A DNA stretch of 64,000 bases from Novosphingobium olei (GCF_012927405.1 NZ_JABBGM010000001.1:688001-752000); one strand, 5' to 3'; positions 7,282 to 17,052 are shown, numbered from the stretch's first letter. Numbers and translations are program-made. Notes: a model not told the origin generated them from the sequence alone.

Positions 7282-9594
7282 ATGCGTAACGCGTTCGCAC
7301 GGACGGCCGTTCTGGCCGCTCTTACTGGTACCTCGTTCATCGGAATTTCTGCGCCCGCCTTTGCCGCGGATGAACAGCCGCAGGCTGCGCAGGCTGATGC
7401 CGCCGCTGCCGAAGACACCGGCGCCATCATCGTGACCGCCCGTCGTCGCGATGAAACGCTGCAGTCGACGCCAGTCGCCATCAGCGCGGTCAACACCGCC
7501 ATGCTCGAAGCCAAGGCTGCCGTGAACATCGGTGACCTGCAGGGCGCAGCTCCCGGCCTGCTGATCACGCAGCAGAACTCCGGCGCACAGGCGGCGAACA
7601 TCTCGATCCGCGGCCTGACCTATGCCGACATCGAAAAGTCGCAGACCCCCACCGTGGGCGTCGTCGTCGATGGCGTCACCATCGGCACCAACACCGGCCA
7701 GCTGCAGGATGCGTTCGACGTTGCGCAGATCGAAGTGCTGCGCGGACCTCAGGGCACGCTGTTCGGCGCCAACACGATCGGCGGCGTCATCAACATCACC
7801 CGGTCCAAGCCGACCATGGAGCCCGGCGGCAAGGCCGAATTCACCTATGGCCGCTGGAACACCTGGTCGGGCAAGGCGATCGTCAACTACGGCGACGGCG
7901 AAACCTGGGGCGTGAAGGCGTTCTATTTCCACAACCAGACCGACGGTTTCTACCACAACGTCACGCGCAACACTTCGGATGGCTGGAGCAAGGGCGACAG
8001 CTACGGCGCAAGCCTGCTGTTCAAGCCGCGCGACTCGGGGGTTGAAGCCCAGCTGACCGTCGAAAACGTGGTGCAGAGCTTCAACCCGGTGGTGAGCAAC
8101 ATCACCAACAGCAGCGAAGTGTTCTGCGCGTTCATTCCGGCGCAGGAATGCAATCGCAACACCACCACCGATCTGTACACGACGTTCGGCCAGGCAGCAG
8201 ACAGCCACTACCACGCGCCCGACGCGACGCTGGAAATGAACTACGACCTGGGCGCCGTGAAGCTGACCGCGATCACCGGCTGGCGCCACAGCCGCGAAGA
8301 ACAGACGCAGGACTTCGATGGCTCGTCGACCGACCTGTACTACGTCGATCGTCGCCAGCACTACACCCAGTGGAGCCAGGAACTGCGCGCTTCGGGCAAG
8401 CTGTTCGACGGGTTCGACTATGTTATCGGTGGCTACTTCTTCGGATCCAAGTATGATCTGACCCAGTGGTCGCGCGTGTTCGGTTTCTCGCCCAACACCC
8501 CGCCGACCCTGTTCGACAAGAACGCGCAGCACGTCGAAGGCAAGACCGAGAGCTTTGCCGCTTTCGGTGACTTCAACTGGGCCTTTGCCGACAAGTTCCG
8601 CCTCTCGTTCGGCGGCCGCTTCAGCCACGACAACAAGAAGCTCTACAACGGCTTCGCGCCTGGCGTGCTCGTCGATCCCGACAACGTGTCGACCACCCAG
8701 TTCGCCGCGGTCGGCTCGGGCAATGCAAGCTTCAACAAGTTCACGCCCAAGATCGGTCTCGACTATCGCCCCAACAGCGACGTGATGCTCTATGCCTCGT
8801 GGTCGCGCGGGTATCGTTCGGGCGGCTTCAGCCCGCGCGCAGCGACGGCCGCAACCGCCAGCACCCCGTTCCAGCCGGAAACGGTCGACGCGTACGAACT
8901 GGGCGCCAAGCTGGCCCTGTTCAATCGCAAGCTTGAACTGAACGTCGCCGGTTACGTTTCCGACTACAAGAACATGCAGCAGAACCTCACGGTGCCTGGT
9001 GGGCCGACCGGCAACCAGACCATCACGGGCAACGTGCCGGGTGGCGCGCTGATCAAGGGCATCGAGGGCGATTTCACCCTGCGCGTGACCGACAACCTGC
9101 GCCTTACCGGTTCCGCAGCGTACATGGAGTCCCACTTCCGCAACTTCGTCGTGGGCTGCGTGGTTGGTGCCGTGATCGGGACCTGCGACTATTCGAACAA
9201 CAACCTGATCTACGCGCCGAAGTTCACCGGCTCGCTCAATGTCGAGCACACCTTGCCGACCAGCTTCGGCAAGATCATGACCTCGGTCGGCCTGCGCCAT
9301 ATCAGCCCGTACGACGAGCAGATCTCGCAGCGGATTCTTCCGACTTCGACCACTGGCGTGAACAACATCGGCGGCAACGATCCGCGCGTGCGCACCACCA
9401 CGCAGGATCTGCTCGACGCGAGCATGACCTTCAACTTCGATCTGGGTGACAAGGAAGCCTACTTCCGCGTCTTCGGTCGCAACCTGCTGAACGAAAAGAC
9501 CACCACCCACGCGTTCACCGTCGCGGGCCTCTGGTCGTTCGGCATGGCGCTCGAACCGCGCACTTATGGCGGCACCATCGGCGTGAAGTTCTGA
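7282..9594 (+). CDS. TonB-dependent receptor 1
   Basis: A 770-residue outer-membrane receptor. Residues 1-30 form a signal peptide ending in PAFAADE. The plug domain starts with IIVTARRRDETLQSTPVAISAV and contains the conserved VEVLRGPQGTLFGANTIGGVINI block. The rest is a long beta-barrel ending in GTIGVKF with the terminal aromatic residue used in outer-membrane assembly. GGGAGGA precedes the ATG. The family imports ligands using TonB-transmitted energy; sphingomonad members often take up aromatic or plant-derived molecules. It is divergent from the MDR-SDR pair across a 154-base promoter region. The ligand is presumably the cluster substrate. Confidence 0.95.
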   Translation: MRNAFARTAVLAALTGTSFIGISAPAFAADEQPQAAQADAAAAEDTGAIIVTARRRDETLQSTPVAISAVNTAMLEAKAAVNIGDLQGAAPGLLITQQNSGAQAANISIRGLTYADIEKSQTPTVGVVVDGVTIGTNTGQLQDAFDVAQIEVLRGPQGTLFGANTIGGVINITRSKPTMEPGGKAEFTYGRWNTWSGKAIVNYGDGETWGVKAFYFHNQTDGFYHNVTRNTSDGWSKGDSYGASLLFKPRDSGVEAQLTVENVVQSFNPVVSNITNSSEVFCAFIPAQECNRNTTTDLYTTFGQAADSHYHAPDATLEMNYDLGAVKLTAITGWRHSREEQTQDFDGSSTDLYYVDRRQHYTQWSQELRASGKLFDGFDYVIGGYFFGSKYDLTQWSRVFGFSPNTPPTLFDKNAQHVEGKTESFAAFGDFNWAFADKFRLSFGGRFSHDNKKLYNGFAPGVLVDPDNVSTTQFAAVGSGNASFNKFTPKIGLDYRPNSDVMLYASWSRGYRSGGFSPRAATAATASTPFQPETVDAYELGAKLALFNRKLELNVAGYVSDYKNMQQNLTVPGGPTGNQTITGNVPGGALIKGIEGDFTLRVTDNLRLTGSAAYMESHFRNFVVGCVVGAVIGTCDYSNNNLIYAPKFTGSLNVEHTLPTSFGKIMTSVGLRHISPYDEQISQRILPTSTTGVNNIGGNDPRVRTTTQDLLDASMTFNFDLGDKEAYFRVFGRNLLNEKTTTHAFTVAGLWSFGMALEPRTYGGTIGVKF

Positions 9595-9628
9595 CGCCGG
9601 TTCGATAACGCATTCAAATCCACCCTAT

Positions 9629-9665
9629 GGGGGGCGGGGCCTTGCGGCTTCGCCTCCCTTTTTTT
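9629..9665 (+). terminator. Rho-independent terminator of TonB-dependent receptor 1
   Basis: An 8-bp stem GGGGGGCG / CGCCTCCC (one G-T pair) with a 14-base loop is followed directly by seven T residues, 34 bases after the receptor stop. It is a textbook intrinsic terminator. Confidence 0.85.
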
Positions 9666-9760
9666 GTGCCGCAGAACGGGCATCCCCGCGCTCCGGCAGA
9701 TCAAACGAGTGGAGTGGGGCTCTGGCGACGATCCGGCCCGCTAACCTTGCCGCACAAACA

Positions 9761-9797
9761 CAAAGGGCCGGCCCGAACAGATCGGACCGGCCCTTTG
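9761..9797. terminator. Hairpin terminator, mainly for the minus-strand MDR gene
   Basis: A perfect 11-bp stem CAAAGGGCCGG / CCGGCCCTTTG surrounds a 15-base loop, 19 bases beyond the stop of the minus-strand MDR gene. On the minus strand it is followed by a T/G-rich run (TGTTTGTG). It probably insulates the two convergent genes. Confidence 0.7.
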
Positions 9798-9816
9798 CCT
9801 TGCGTTCGGGGTATGC

Positions 9817-10833
9817 TCAGGCGTCGCCGGCGACCCTCACGATGGCCTTGCCGATCGCCTTGCCGCTGAGCATGCGGTCATAGGCGACGAGCGTATTCTC
9901 CAGTCCCACGCTCTCGTCGAACGGCACACCAAGCCGGCCTTCTTCATACCATTGGCGCAGCAGCGGCAGGAATTCGGCGCCCCGCTCCAGGAAGTCGGGA
10001 ATGAAGAAGCCTTCGATCCGCAGGCGGCGCATCAGCACCTGGTCGAAGCGGGCCGGGCCGGGCAGGGGCGCGTCGTTGTCGTACGCCGCCACCATGCCGC
10101 AGACGGCGACGCGGCCATAGTGCGCCATGTTGGGCAGCACCGCATCGAGCAGCGGGCCGCCGACATTGTCGAAATAGGCATGAACGCCGCCCTCGATCTG
10201 CGCCAGCCGCGCGGCCACGTCCTCGCCCTTGTAGTCGATGGCCAGATCGGCGCCCAGGGTTTCGGTCAGGAAGCGGCACTTGGCAGGGCCCCCGGCAATG
10301 CCCACCACTCGCGCGCCCAGCGCCTTGCCCACCTGGCAGGCCATGATCCCGGTTGCGCCGGCCGCCGCGCTCACCACCAGCCATTCGCCGGGTTTGACCG
10401 CAGCCACTTCCTTGACGCCGACGTAAGCCGTCCAGGCGTTCATGCCGAGCGCGCCGAAGTGCTGGCGAACGTCGGCCACGCTATCGTCCAGCGCGACAAG
10501 CCCTGACAGCGCGGGCACCATCGTCGAATAGTCGGCCCACTGGCCAAAGCCGCGCACCAACGTGCCGACCGGGAAGGCGGGGTCGCGGCTCTCGCTCACG
10601 CGGCCGAGGACTAGGCCCACCATCTTCGAACCGAGCGGCAGCGGCGGCTGGTAGCCATCGGTGCGCGGGCTCATCCACATGCGGGTGCCGGCGTCCATAG
10701 ACAGCCATCCGGCGCGCACCCGCACTTCGCCCTCGGCAAGCGGTGCAAGGTTCTCCTCGCGCAGAGACAGGGCGGCGGCGAAATCGTTGCCCTTGGGGTG
10801 GTGGTCGAGCTGCCAGAAGCGGTTGCCGGTCAT
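9817..10833 (-). CDS. MDR family NADP-dependent oxidoreductase (zinc-independent, paralogue 2)
   Basis: A 338-residue member of the same enone-reductase group as the genes at 6105 and 18837. It has WLVVSAAAGATGIMACQVGK as the NADP-binding turn, then GIAGGPAKCRFL and YFDNVGG, all shared with its paralogues. Of two nearby ATGs, 10833 is preferred because GAGAGG then sits six bases upstream; the ATG at 10839 touches that site. It is transcribed alone, downstream of and in the same direction as TonB-dependent receptor 2, but a terminator separates them. Confidence 0.9.
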   Translation of the reverse strand: MTGNRFWQLDHHPKGNDFAAALSLREENLAPLAEGEVRVRAGWLSMDAGTRMWMSPRTDGYQPPLPLGSKMVGLVLGRVSESRDPAFPVGTLVRGFGQWADYSTMVPALSGLVALDDSVADVRQHFGALGMNAWTAYVGVKEVAAVKPGEWLVVSAAAGATGIMACQVGKALGARVVGIAGGPAKCRFLTETLGADLAIDYKGEDVAARLAQIEGGVHAYFDNVGGPLLDAVLPNMAHYGRVAVCGMVAAYDNDAPLPGPARFDQVLMRRLRIEGFFIPDFLERGAEFLPLLRQWYEEGRLGVPFDESVGLENTLVAYDRMLSGKAIGKAIVRVAGDA

Positions 10834-10912
10834 CGTCATCCTCTCGTTATCATGCCGGGATCGCAACGCCTTGCATCGCAGGCAATTGGCTCATCCCCTA
10901 GGGTCAGACGCG

Positions 10913-10945
10913 AAAACGCCCGCCTTCCCGAAGGAAGGTCGGGCG
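10913..10945 (-). terminator. Rho-independent terminator of TonB-dependent receptor 2
   Basis: On the minus strand, CGCCCG-a-CCTTCC / TTCG loop / GGAAGG-CGGGCG makes a 12-bp stem with one bulge, followed by TTTT. It lies 27 bases beyond the receptor stop codon. Confidence 0.8.
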
Positions 10946-10972
10946 CTTTGCGGTCAGCGACGATGGCGCCGG

Positions 10973-13303
10973 TCAGAATTCGACCATCGCTTCGAGGCCC
11001 CAGGTGCGGTTCGGGATGCGGTCGCTGAACCAGAATGGCCCGGCGTAGCTCGAACGCACGATGCGGCCGCCGCTGTGGAAGGCATCGTTGACGAAGGCCG
11101 AAAGCTTGAATTCCTTCAGCGAGGCGAGATGCCCGGTGTAGGTCAGCGAGAAGTCCACCGCGGTGTGCGACGGGATGATCTCGCGGCCAAGGCCGGCCGG
11201 ATCGACGCTCGATTCGGTCACGTACTTGTCGACGTACTTGAGGTTGGAGGCGAACACGACCGTGTCGCTGCCGCCAACGTCGAAAGTGTAGTCGCCGCCG
11301 ATGCTGGCGTTCCACTTGGGCGCATAGCGCAGCTGCTTGGTCGCGCTGACATCGGCGCCGGTGCCGTCGAGGAACTTGAGGTACTTGGCCTTGAGGTAGC
11401 CGGCCGAGCCGAACAGGTGCAGTTCGGGGATCGGGCGAAGCTGCCCTTCCAGCTCGACACCCTGGAACCGAGCCTTGCCGGCATTTTCGACGAAGGTGAC
11501 GGTCGAGGTCGGCAGCACCGGGTTGGACCGGATCTGGTCTTCCTGCTTGTTCTTGTACTCGGTCTGGAACAGCGTGACGTTGAAGATCGCCTTGTTGTCC
11601 CAGAACTTGGTGCGCAGGCCCAGCTCGTAGCTGTCGACGATTTCGGGCTGGTACGGCCCGATCGAATCCGGCGTCGAACCGGGGCGACCGTTCCAGCCGC
11701 CCGACCGGAAGCCGCGTGCCCACGAAGCGTAGGTCATGATGCCGTCGGCCAGTTCCTGGTCGATCGACACGCGCGGGGTGAAGCGGCTGAACTTGAGCGA
11801 CGGATTGCGGCACGGCGCGTAGGTCGAATTCACGTCGGGGCACTTGTACGGGCCGCCCTCGGCCGCGGTGACGGCGGGCTTTTCGACGTGGAAGTCCTTG
11901 GTTTCGTGCGTGAAGCGGCCACCGATGGTGATCCGGGTGGTCGGCGTCACCTTCCAGTAGGTTTCGGCAAAGGCGGCATAGGACTTGACCGTCTGGCCAG
12001 CGCTGAACGTGTCGACGCGGTTGGCCGGGTTTGCCGTACCGTCGAGGATGTACACGCTCTGGTTGTCGAGCGAGTAGGTCGACTGGAAGTAATAGACGCC
12101 GGCAACCATGTTGAACAGGCCGTCGAAGTCGGTGTCAACGCGCAGTTCCTGGCTGAACTGATCGCCGTGGAGCTTGCGAACCGGGTGGAACAGCGGCGTG
12201 CCGGGAGCGAAGGCATCGCCGATGTTGTCGATGTCGAGCGAATCCTTGTTCTTCATGTAGCCGGTGACCGACACGATGGAGAAGTTGTCCGCCTTGTACT
12301 TCATGTTGAGCGTGACGTTGTCCGCATCGAGCGGCGCATAGAACGGCAGGCCGCCGTAGGACGCGCGGTAACCGCTCTTTTCGTACTCGGCGGCATGGCC
12401 GCACAGGCCGAAGACGGTGCAGGCAAGCTCGCCGCCATACCCGTTGCTCTGCGCGCCGACCGACTGGTTGACCGGGTTGGGATAGTGCGAGCGGTCCTTG
12501 AGGTGCTCGTAGGTCAGCAGCGCCTCGAATTCGGCGCTGGGCGTGAACAGCAGGCTGCCTGTGACGTCGAACCGGTCGAGGCCGGGCTCGGCCTTGCGGG
12601 TGGTGGCATCGTAGGTGAAGCTGTTGCTGCTGATCGAGAACAGGCCGAGCTTGACCGCCAGCACGTCCTTGATGAGCGGCGCGTTGAAGATCGCCTTGTA
12701 ATCGTTGCGGCCGTAGGAGCCGACGGTCGCCTGAAGCTTCACGCCCAGTTCCCCGGTAGGGCGGGTGCGCTTGATGTTGATGATGCCGCCGACGGTGTTG
12801 CGGCCGAACAGCGTGCCTTGCGGACCGCGCAGCACTTCGATCGATTCCACGTCGAACATGTCGACCAGCGCGCCGGTGTTCGAGGCAAGGAAGATGCCGT
12901 CGATCGAGGTGGCGACGGCAGGTTCGAACGAGCGTTCGATGTCGGCGAAGCTGATGCCGCGGATCGAGGCGGACAGCGTTGCGCCCGAGTACTGCACCTG
13001 GCCCAGCTGGACGTTCGGAATGTAGCGGGCAACGGCGCGGACGTCGGGCACGAAGCGGGCTTCGAGCGTCTTGCCGCCGATGGCCGAAACGGCGAGGGGA
13101 ACGCTCTGCACGTCCTCGACGCGCTTGCGCGCGGTCACGGTGATCTGTTCGATGCCGCCGTTGTCGGTGGCGGCAGTGGCCTGGGCCGCGGCCTGGTCCT
13201 CTGCGGCGAAAGCGGGTGCTGCGGCCAGGATGGTCGCGGCGAGCGCGGCGGCCTTGAAGGCGCTGCGGGCGCAGGTGGCAGGTACTGCTCGGTCGTTGCT
13301 CAT
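10973..13303 (-). CDS. TonB-dependent receptor 2
   Basis: A 776-residue receptor. The start at 13303 is chosen from GGGGGGA just upstream and because it gives a proper signal peptide (AALAATILAAAPAFAAED). The plug begins ITVTARKRVEDVQSVPLAVSAI and contains IEVLRGPQGTLFGRNTVGGIINI; the barrel ends in GLEAMVEF with terminal phenylalanine. It is related to receptor 1 in the plug but differs in the extracellular parts, as expected for a different or differently sized ligand. The open frame continues 58 codons upstream without signal-peptide character and is not used. Confidence 0.95.
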   Translation of the reverse strand: MSNDRAVPATCARSAFKAAALAATILAAAPAFAAEDQAAAQATAATDNGGIEQITVTARKRVEDVQSVPLAVSAIGGKTLEARFVPDVRAVARYIPNVQLGQVQYSGATLSASIRGISFADIERSFEPAVATSIDGIFLASNTGALVDMFDVESIEVLRGPQGTLFGRNTVGGIINIKRTRPTGELGVKLQATVGSYGRNDYKAIFNAPLIKDVLAVKLGLFSISSNSFTYDATTRKAEPGLDRFDVTGSLLFTPSAEFEALLTYEHLKDRSHYPNPVNQSVGAQSNGYGGELACTVFGLCGHAAEYEKSGYRASYGGLPFYAPLDADNVTLNMKYKADNFSIVSVTGYMKNKDSLDIDNIGDAFAPGTPLFHPVRKLHGDQFSQELRVDTDFDGLFNMVAGVYYFQSTYSLDNQSVYILDGTANPANRVDTFSAGQTVKSYAAFAETYWKVTPTTRITIGGRFTHETKDFHVEKPAVTAAEGGPYKCPDVNSTYAPCRNPSLKFSRFTPRVSIDQELADGIMTYASWARGFRSGGWNGRPGSTPDSIGPYQPEIVDSYELGLRTKFWDNKAIFNVTLFQTEYKNKQEDQIRSNPVLPTSTVTFVENAGKARFQGVELEGQLRPIPELHLFGSAGYLKAKYLKFLDGTGADVSATKQLRYAPKWNASIGGDYTFDVGGSDTVVFASNLKYVDKYVTESSVDPAGLGREIIPSHTAVDFSLTYTGHLASLKEFKLSAFVNDAFHSGGRIVRSSYAGPFWFSDRIPNRTWGLEAMVEF

Positions 13304-13715
13304 ATTCCCCCCAAAGCTGGTCATCTGCCGGGCGGTGCGAAATGCGCAGCGCCGGGGCGTGACAGTCGGATGGGATCGGATGGAAAGCGCCATGGGGTCG
13401 GACGGCCCGCTTCGCCCAGCGCGATGCAGGTGTGATCCTTCCGTGCGATCCCGCCCCATTCGGCTTGATCGCGGCACAGCGTGTTTTCGGCTCTTCTCCC
13501 GCCGACAATCCTACAGAAACATCACCAAGGCTCTGCCTGTAAAAAAGGCCAGCTGGATGGATTTCCGATCCGAGGAGCGCTCAGACGGACAAACGGGTTG
13601 CGGTTTTGCGGGTTCAAAGGTGCGGTGCACGACCCGGTTCAAACTGGGTCAGTCGCGCCGATTCGAGCGCCATAGTCATCAGCCGAAAGAGAGCCTTTGC
13701 GCGACGCCAGGCAAG

Positions 13716-13737
13716 CCCAAGTTGACAAAGTTGACAG
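13716..13737 (+). repeat. Dispersed 22-base repeat with two GTTGACA units
   Basis: CCC followed by AAGTTGACAAAGTTGACA and G. The same 22 bases occur in inverse orientation at 61836-61857, more than 48 kb away and again in a non-coding gap. It contains a direct repeat of AAGTTGACA. Confidence 0.75.
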
Positions 13738-13947
13738 TGTTCAGGGAACTTTGCCGAAGCCCCGGGGCACTCGTTGCAAGGTTAAGCGCCGAACACGCGC
13801 AAGCCTATGATCTTGGACGTTTTCAAGGAGCGGGCGGGGGTCTTTTACCGGCATTTTCCCATGTAGGACATGGTTGCCGTTCGCCAGGCTGATCTTGCGT
13901 ATGCAAGCCCGGTGTCAACTTGGGCTGGAGGGCCGCGTAAACCCATT

Positions 13948-13984
13948 GAAGGAGGGCGGCACAGTCGGGGCCCGCCCTCCTTCA
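13948..13984 (-). terminator. Terminator hairpin after TonB-dependent receptor 3
   Basis: A perfect 13-bp stem TGAAGGAGGGCGG / CCGCCCTCCTTCA with a short loop, 23 bases beyond the receptor stop on the minus strand. The T-rich part after it is weak (GGGTTTAC). Confidence 0.65.
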
Positions 13985-14007
13985 CGATGGTACGCGTGAT
14001 GGCGCTA

Positions 14008-16485
14008 TCAGAAATCGAAGCGCAACGATCCCTGCACGGTGCGCCCGTTGACCGAACGCGCGAAGCCAATGCCATTGGCCGGGACGGTGGATTGATTGAC
14101 CTCGAAGATCCCGACCGTATCGAACAGGTTCTGCGCAGTGACCGACAGGTGTATCCGATCCATCGGCGACACCGTGGCAAAGGCGCCAACGGTGGTGAAG
14201 CCCGGCATCACCAGCAGGTTCGAATCCTGCGCATAGCTCTTGGTGATCGTGACGATGCTGGCACCGATCGCCGCACGGCCGAAATCCACTTGCGGCGTTG
14301 CCGTGAACGTCCAGTCGGGCTGGTGGCGTGGTTCCTTTCCGGCCAGGGTGGGGTCGAGCCGGTCCGCCGTGATCTTTGCCTTGGTATAGGTTGCGCCCAG
14401 CATCAGGCTGAAGCGGCCGCGCTGCACGCCGCCTTCGAGCTCGACACCGGTGGCCCGGTACGAGCGGTCGGTGCGGTTGGCCGATCCGTTCAGGACGTTG
14501 TGATCGTCCGCGGTTACGCGGAAGGCCGTTGCGTTGAGCGTGATCCCGTTCTTGCGGAACTTGAAGCCGCCTTCGAGCTGGCGCACCTTGTCCGCCTTGT
14601 CACGCGAGCTGGCCACACTGCCGTCGGTCGTGCTGACGACTGGCGTGAACAGGATCTTGTCGGCATTTGCGCGGGCCCCGAGGCTGTAGCGCGCGAACAG
14701 GGAGAAGGGTTCGGCCACGCGGTAATTCACGCCCGCCGAATAGCTGAGATAGCCGTAGTTGTAGTTCACGGGGGCCGGCTCGGTCAGCGGCAGGTAGGCA
14801 ACCCGCTTTTCGGCAGCGCTGATCACACCATCACCGTTGATGTCGTAGGACGTCAGCCCCTTGCGACCGCCTCCCAGATCGGCACCGATCAGCGAGCCCC
14901 GGACCCGCCCGATATCATAGCGCAAGCTGCCGCCGATCGCGATCTTGCCGAAGTGGTAGTTGATCGAGCCATAGGGCGCGAAGACCCGGTAATCGACATC
15001 GAAGGCGCGCCGGAACAGGCTGGTGCTACGCGCAAAGGCATAATAGCCGTCCTGCGTTTGCGCAGTCCCGTTGGCGCTGATGATGTCGACCATTGCGGTC
15101 TTCCCGCCGTTGACGTCGATATCCATCGCGGTGTGCAGCCAGGTCGTCTTGAGCTTCTGGGATGCGTAATAGGCGCCCAGGGTCGTCGTGAGGTTGCCGC
15201 CCGACACCTTCCAGACCCGCGTCGCGCGCAGATCGTTGGTAAAATCGTCGAGCGCGTGCGCGCGAACGTAGGACACGTAATACAATGCGAGCAGGCCATT
15301 GCCGTTGACCATGCTGCCGTTGGGGATCGCCTGGCCGGCAAGCGGTCCGCTTGCGTAGACGGCGCTGGCCCCGGCGCCCCCCTGCGATGCTGCAAAGGCG
15401 GACACGGTGTTGGCGCTCGATGGGAAAGCCCGGTTGAAATCCCCGCTGTTGGCGGAATAGCGCATGCGTTCGGTGATCGTCCAATCGGCGACATCGAACT
15501 GCGTTTCCAGCCCGATCGACTTCGACACCGCATGTTGTCCGGTCGAGATCGGAAAGGCCGCCAGGCGGTTGTTTTCATCCAGCGTCACGACCGGACCGAG
15601 ATAGGGCGAGAGCACCGAATCGCGGTTCAGCTTGAAGCCGGGGTAGCTGCGGAAGACCGGATTGGAATTCGTGCCGGTGATGTTGACGAAGTAAGGTGCG
15701 TAGGTCGGCGAGCGATCGTCCAGCAGCTTCAGGTAGAGCCGGATGTACCCGCCGCCAGCCAGATTGCGCGTGACGTTGAGCTTGACCTGGCCGCCGCGCC
15801 AGCCGTCGAACCCGATGGGGCGAGGCCCTTCGCCTTGCCGATAGAAGCCGCCAAGGTGGAAGCGGGTGTTTTCACCCAGCTTTGCCCCATAGCTGAAGTC
15901 GGCGCGTTTCTGGTCGAAATCGAGCCCGCTCGAAAGCTGCAGCGATCCGCCTTCGACGTCGCCGGTGCGGCTAATGATGTTGATCAGGCCGCCGGGCGAA
16001 TTGGAGGCAAAGGTAGAGGCCGAACCGCCACGGATCGTTTCGATCTGCGCGATCGACAGGTCGTTGCGGAGGTAGACATCGGTGCCGATGTTGAAGAGAT
16101 CGCCGAACTCGAGAACGGGAAGCCCGTCTTCCTGAAACTGCATGTACTTGGAGCCACCAGCAGCCAGCGGAAGGCCGCGCACGGTGTAGTTGTTGTTGCC
16201 TTCGCCGATACCCGATTCAACCCGCAGGCCCGCCATTGTGCGCAGCACATCGCCCAAGGGACGGGGGCCGAATTTCTGGATATCGTCACCGCGCAGGGCG
16301 CTGGTCGAAGTTGCACTGTCGAGGCGATCGCGACCCTTGGCGACGCCGGTCGAGAACACTTCGACCGGCGGCTTTGCCTGGGGCCGCGTGCTCGCCGCAT
16401 CGGACTGGTCATCGTTCGCTTCGGCAAACGCGGGCGATACGAGCGCCAACTGCGCGGCGAAAAGAAGAAGTCCGGATTTGTGCAT
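14008..16485 (-). CDS. TonB-dependent receptor 3 (siderophore-receptor-like)
   Basis: An 825-residue receptor with signal peptide MHKSGLLLFAAQLALVSPAFAEA. The plug is unlike those of receptors 1 and 2: it has ALRGDDIQKFGPRPLGDVLRTMAG, then YTVRGLPL, IETIRGGSASTFASNSPGGLINI. This layout resembles siderophore/ferric-chelate-type receptors more than the 'IVTARRR' group. The barrel ends in QGSLRFDF. The start at 16485 has GGGAGGG upstream. It is the last gene of a minus-strand run that begins at 19844, so it may be co-transcribed with SnoaL, ferredoxin, VOC, SDR and MDR genes. Confidence 0.93.
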   Translation of the reverse strand: MHKSGLLLFAAQLALVSPAFAEANDDQSDAASTRPQAKPPVEVFSTGVAKGRDRLDSATSTSALRGDDIQKFGPRPLGDVLRTMAGLRVESGIGEGNNNYTVRGLPLAAGGSKYMQFQEDGLPVLEFGDLFNIGTDVYLRNDLSIAQIETIRGGSASTFASNSPGGLINIISRTGDVEGGSLQLSSGLDFDQKRADFSYGAKLGENTRFHLGGFYRQGEGPRPIGFDGWRGGQVKLNVTRNLAGGGYIRLYLKLLDDRSPTYAPYFVNITGTNSNPVFRSYPGFKLNRDSVLSPYLGPVVTLDENNRLAAFPISTGQHAVSKSIGLETQFDVADWTITERMRYSANSGDFNRAFPSSANTVSAFAASQGGAGASAVYASGPLAGQAIPNGSMVNGNGLLALYYVSYVRAHALDDFTNDLRATRVWKVSGGNLTTTLGAYYASQKLKTTWLHTAMDIDVNGGKTAMVDIISANGTAQTQDGYYAFARSTSLFRRAFDVDYRVFAPYGSINYHFGKIAIGGSLRYDIGRVRGSLIGADLGGGRKGLTSYDINGDGVISAAEKRVAYLPLTEPAPVNYNYGYLSYSAGVNYRVAEPFSLFARYSLGARANADKILFTPVVSTTDGSVASSRDKADKVRQLEGGFKFRKNGITLNATAFRVTADDHNVLNGSANRTDRSYRATGVELEGGVQRGRFSLMLGATYTKAKITADRLDPTLAGKEPRHQPDWTFTATPQVDFGRAAIGASIVTITKSYAQDSNLLVMPGFTTVGAFATVSPMDRIHLSVTAQNLFDTVGIFEVNQSTVPANGIGFARSVNGRTVQGSLRFDF

Positions 16486-16623
16486 GGATCTGTCGCCCTC
16501 CCGGCAGCAAGCGCGGCGCGCTGCAACCTGCGTTCTGGTTCGACGATGATCCAATAACGGTCGGGACTTAGAACCCGCCTACCTGCAACCCTGGACTTCC
16601 CCTGAGTAAATCGGCCGAAAGCG

Positions 16624-17052
16624 TTAACAGCCTTTCGGCGCGTGCTGGCGGTGGATGTTGCGGAACGAGCGCGACTTGAACAGCCACGTCCCGTCAATCT
16701 TGACGCACGTATCTTCGTAAACGCCGCGATCGCGCTTGGTCACTCCGTCCTGGTCGTAGACTTCGCTGGTGTAGCTGCGCATCGTGGCCTTATCGCCATC
16801 GACCTCGATCGAGCCCGGCCAGGCTTCGAACATGATCCCGGGGTAGCCCTTCATCGCTTCGACCCACATCGCCCGGATCGCGGCACGGCCGCGGGTGGTG
16901 CCAAGCTCGGGATAGTCCGGCAGCGACCATTCGGCGTCTTCCGCCCACGTGGCCGACCAGGCATCGGCATCGCAGCGGGTGACCGCGTCGGCGTAGGTTT
17001 CGAGCAGCTCGCGGATGGCGAGGCGGTCTTCGGCAGGGCCGGTAAAGGGCAT
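16624..17052 (-). CDS. SnoaL-like / NTF2-fold protein
   Basis: A 142-residue protein opening EDRLAIRELLETYADAVTRCDADAWSATWAEDAEW, the usual start of SnoaL_4-type NTF2-fold proteins, and containing TTRGRAAIRAMW and a C-terminal GTWLFKSRSFRNIH. The fold includes dehydratases, isomerases and the beta subunits of ring-hydroxylating oxygenases. GGGAGAG precedes the ATG. It is placed next to the Rieske ferredoxin. It could be a small-molecule isomerase/dehydratase, or less likely a stand-in beta subunit. Confidence 0.85.
   Translation of the reverse strand: MPFTGPAEDRLAIRELLETYADAVTRCDADAWSATWAEDAEWSLPDYPELGTTRGRAAIRAMWVEAMKGYPGIMFEAWPGSIEVDGDKATMRSYTSEVYDQDGVTKRDRGVYEDTCVKIDGTWLFKSRSFRNIHRQHAPKGC

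Larger units (their letters stand above)
13304..14007. other. 704-base gene-poor stretch between two minus-strand receptors
   Basis: No open frame here has a ribosome site or protein-like composition; frames crossing it on the plus strand read through the receptor genes. The left part must hold the promoter of TonB-dependent receptor 2. It contains a GTTGACA-type repeat (13716-13737) and, at the right end, the terminator of receptor 3. Nothing else was recognised. It may be remnant sequence or carry an unannotated small RNA. Confidence 0.6.

Noticed and set aside
10661..13435. A 924-residue open frame on the plus strand
   Set aside because: It runs antisense through TonB-dependent receptor 2, has no ribosome site and has arginine/alanine/glycine-biased composition typical of reverse frames in GC-rich DNA. 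The same holds for the long antisense frames at 7249-9510, 13870-16557, 42919-45738 and 40952-42907.
13071..13892. Possible protein of 273 residues between receptors
   Set aside because: It starts inside the receptor 2 gene and continues into the gap without any recognisable domain or start signal.
16486..16623. Possible small gene between receptor 3 and SnoaL-like gene
   Set aside because: No open frame with a start codon and ribosome site is present; it is more likely a promoter or leader.
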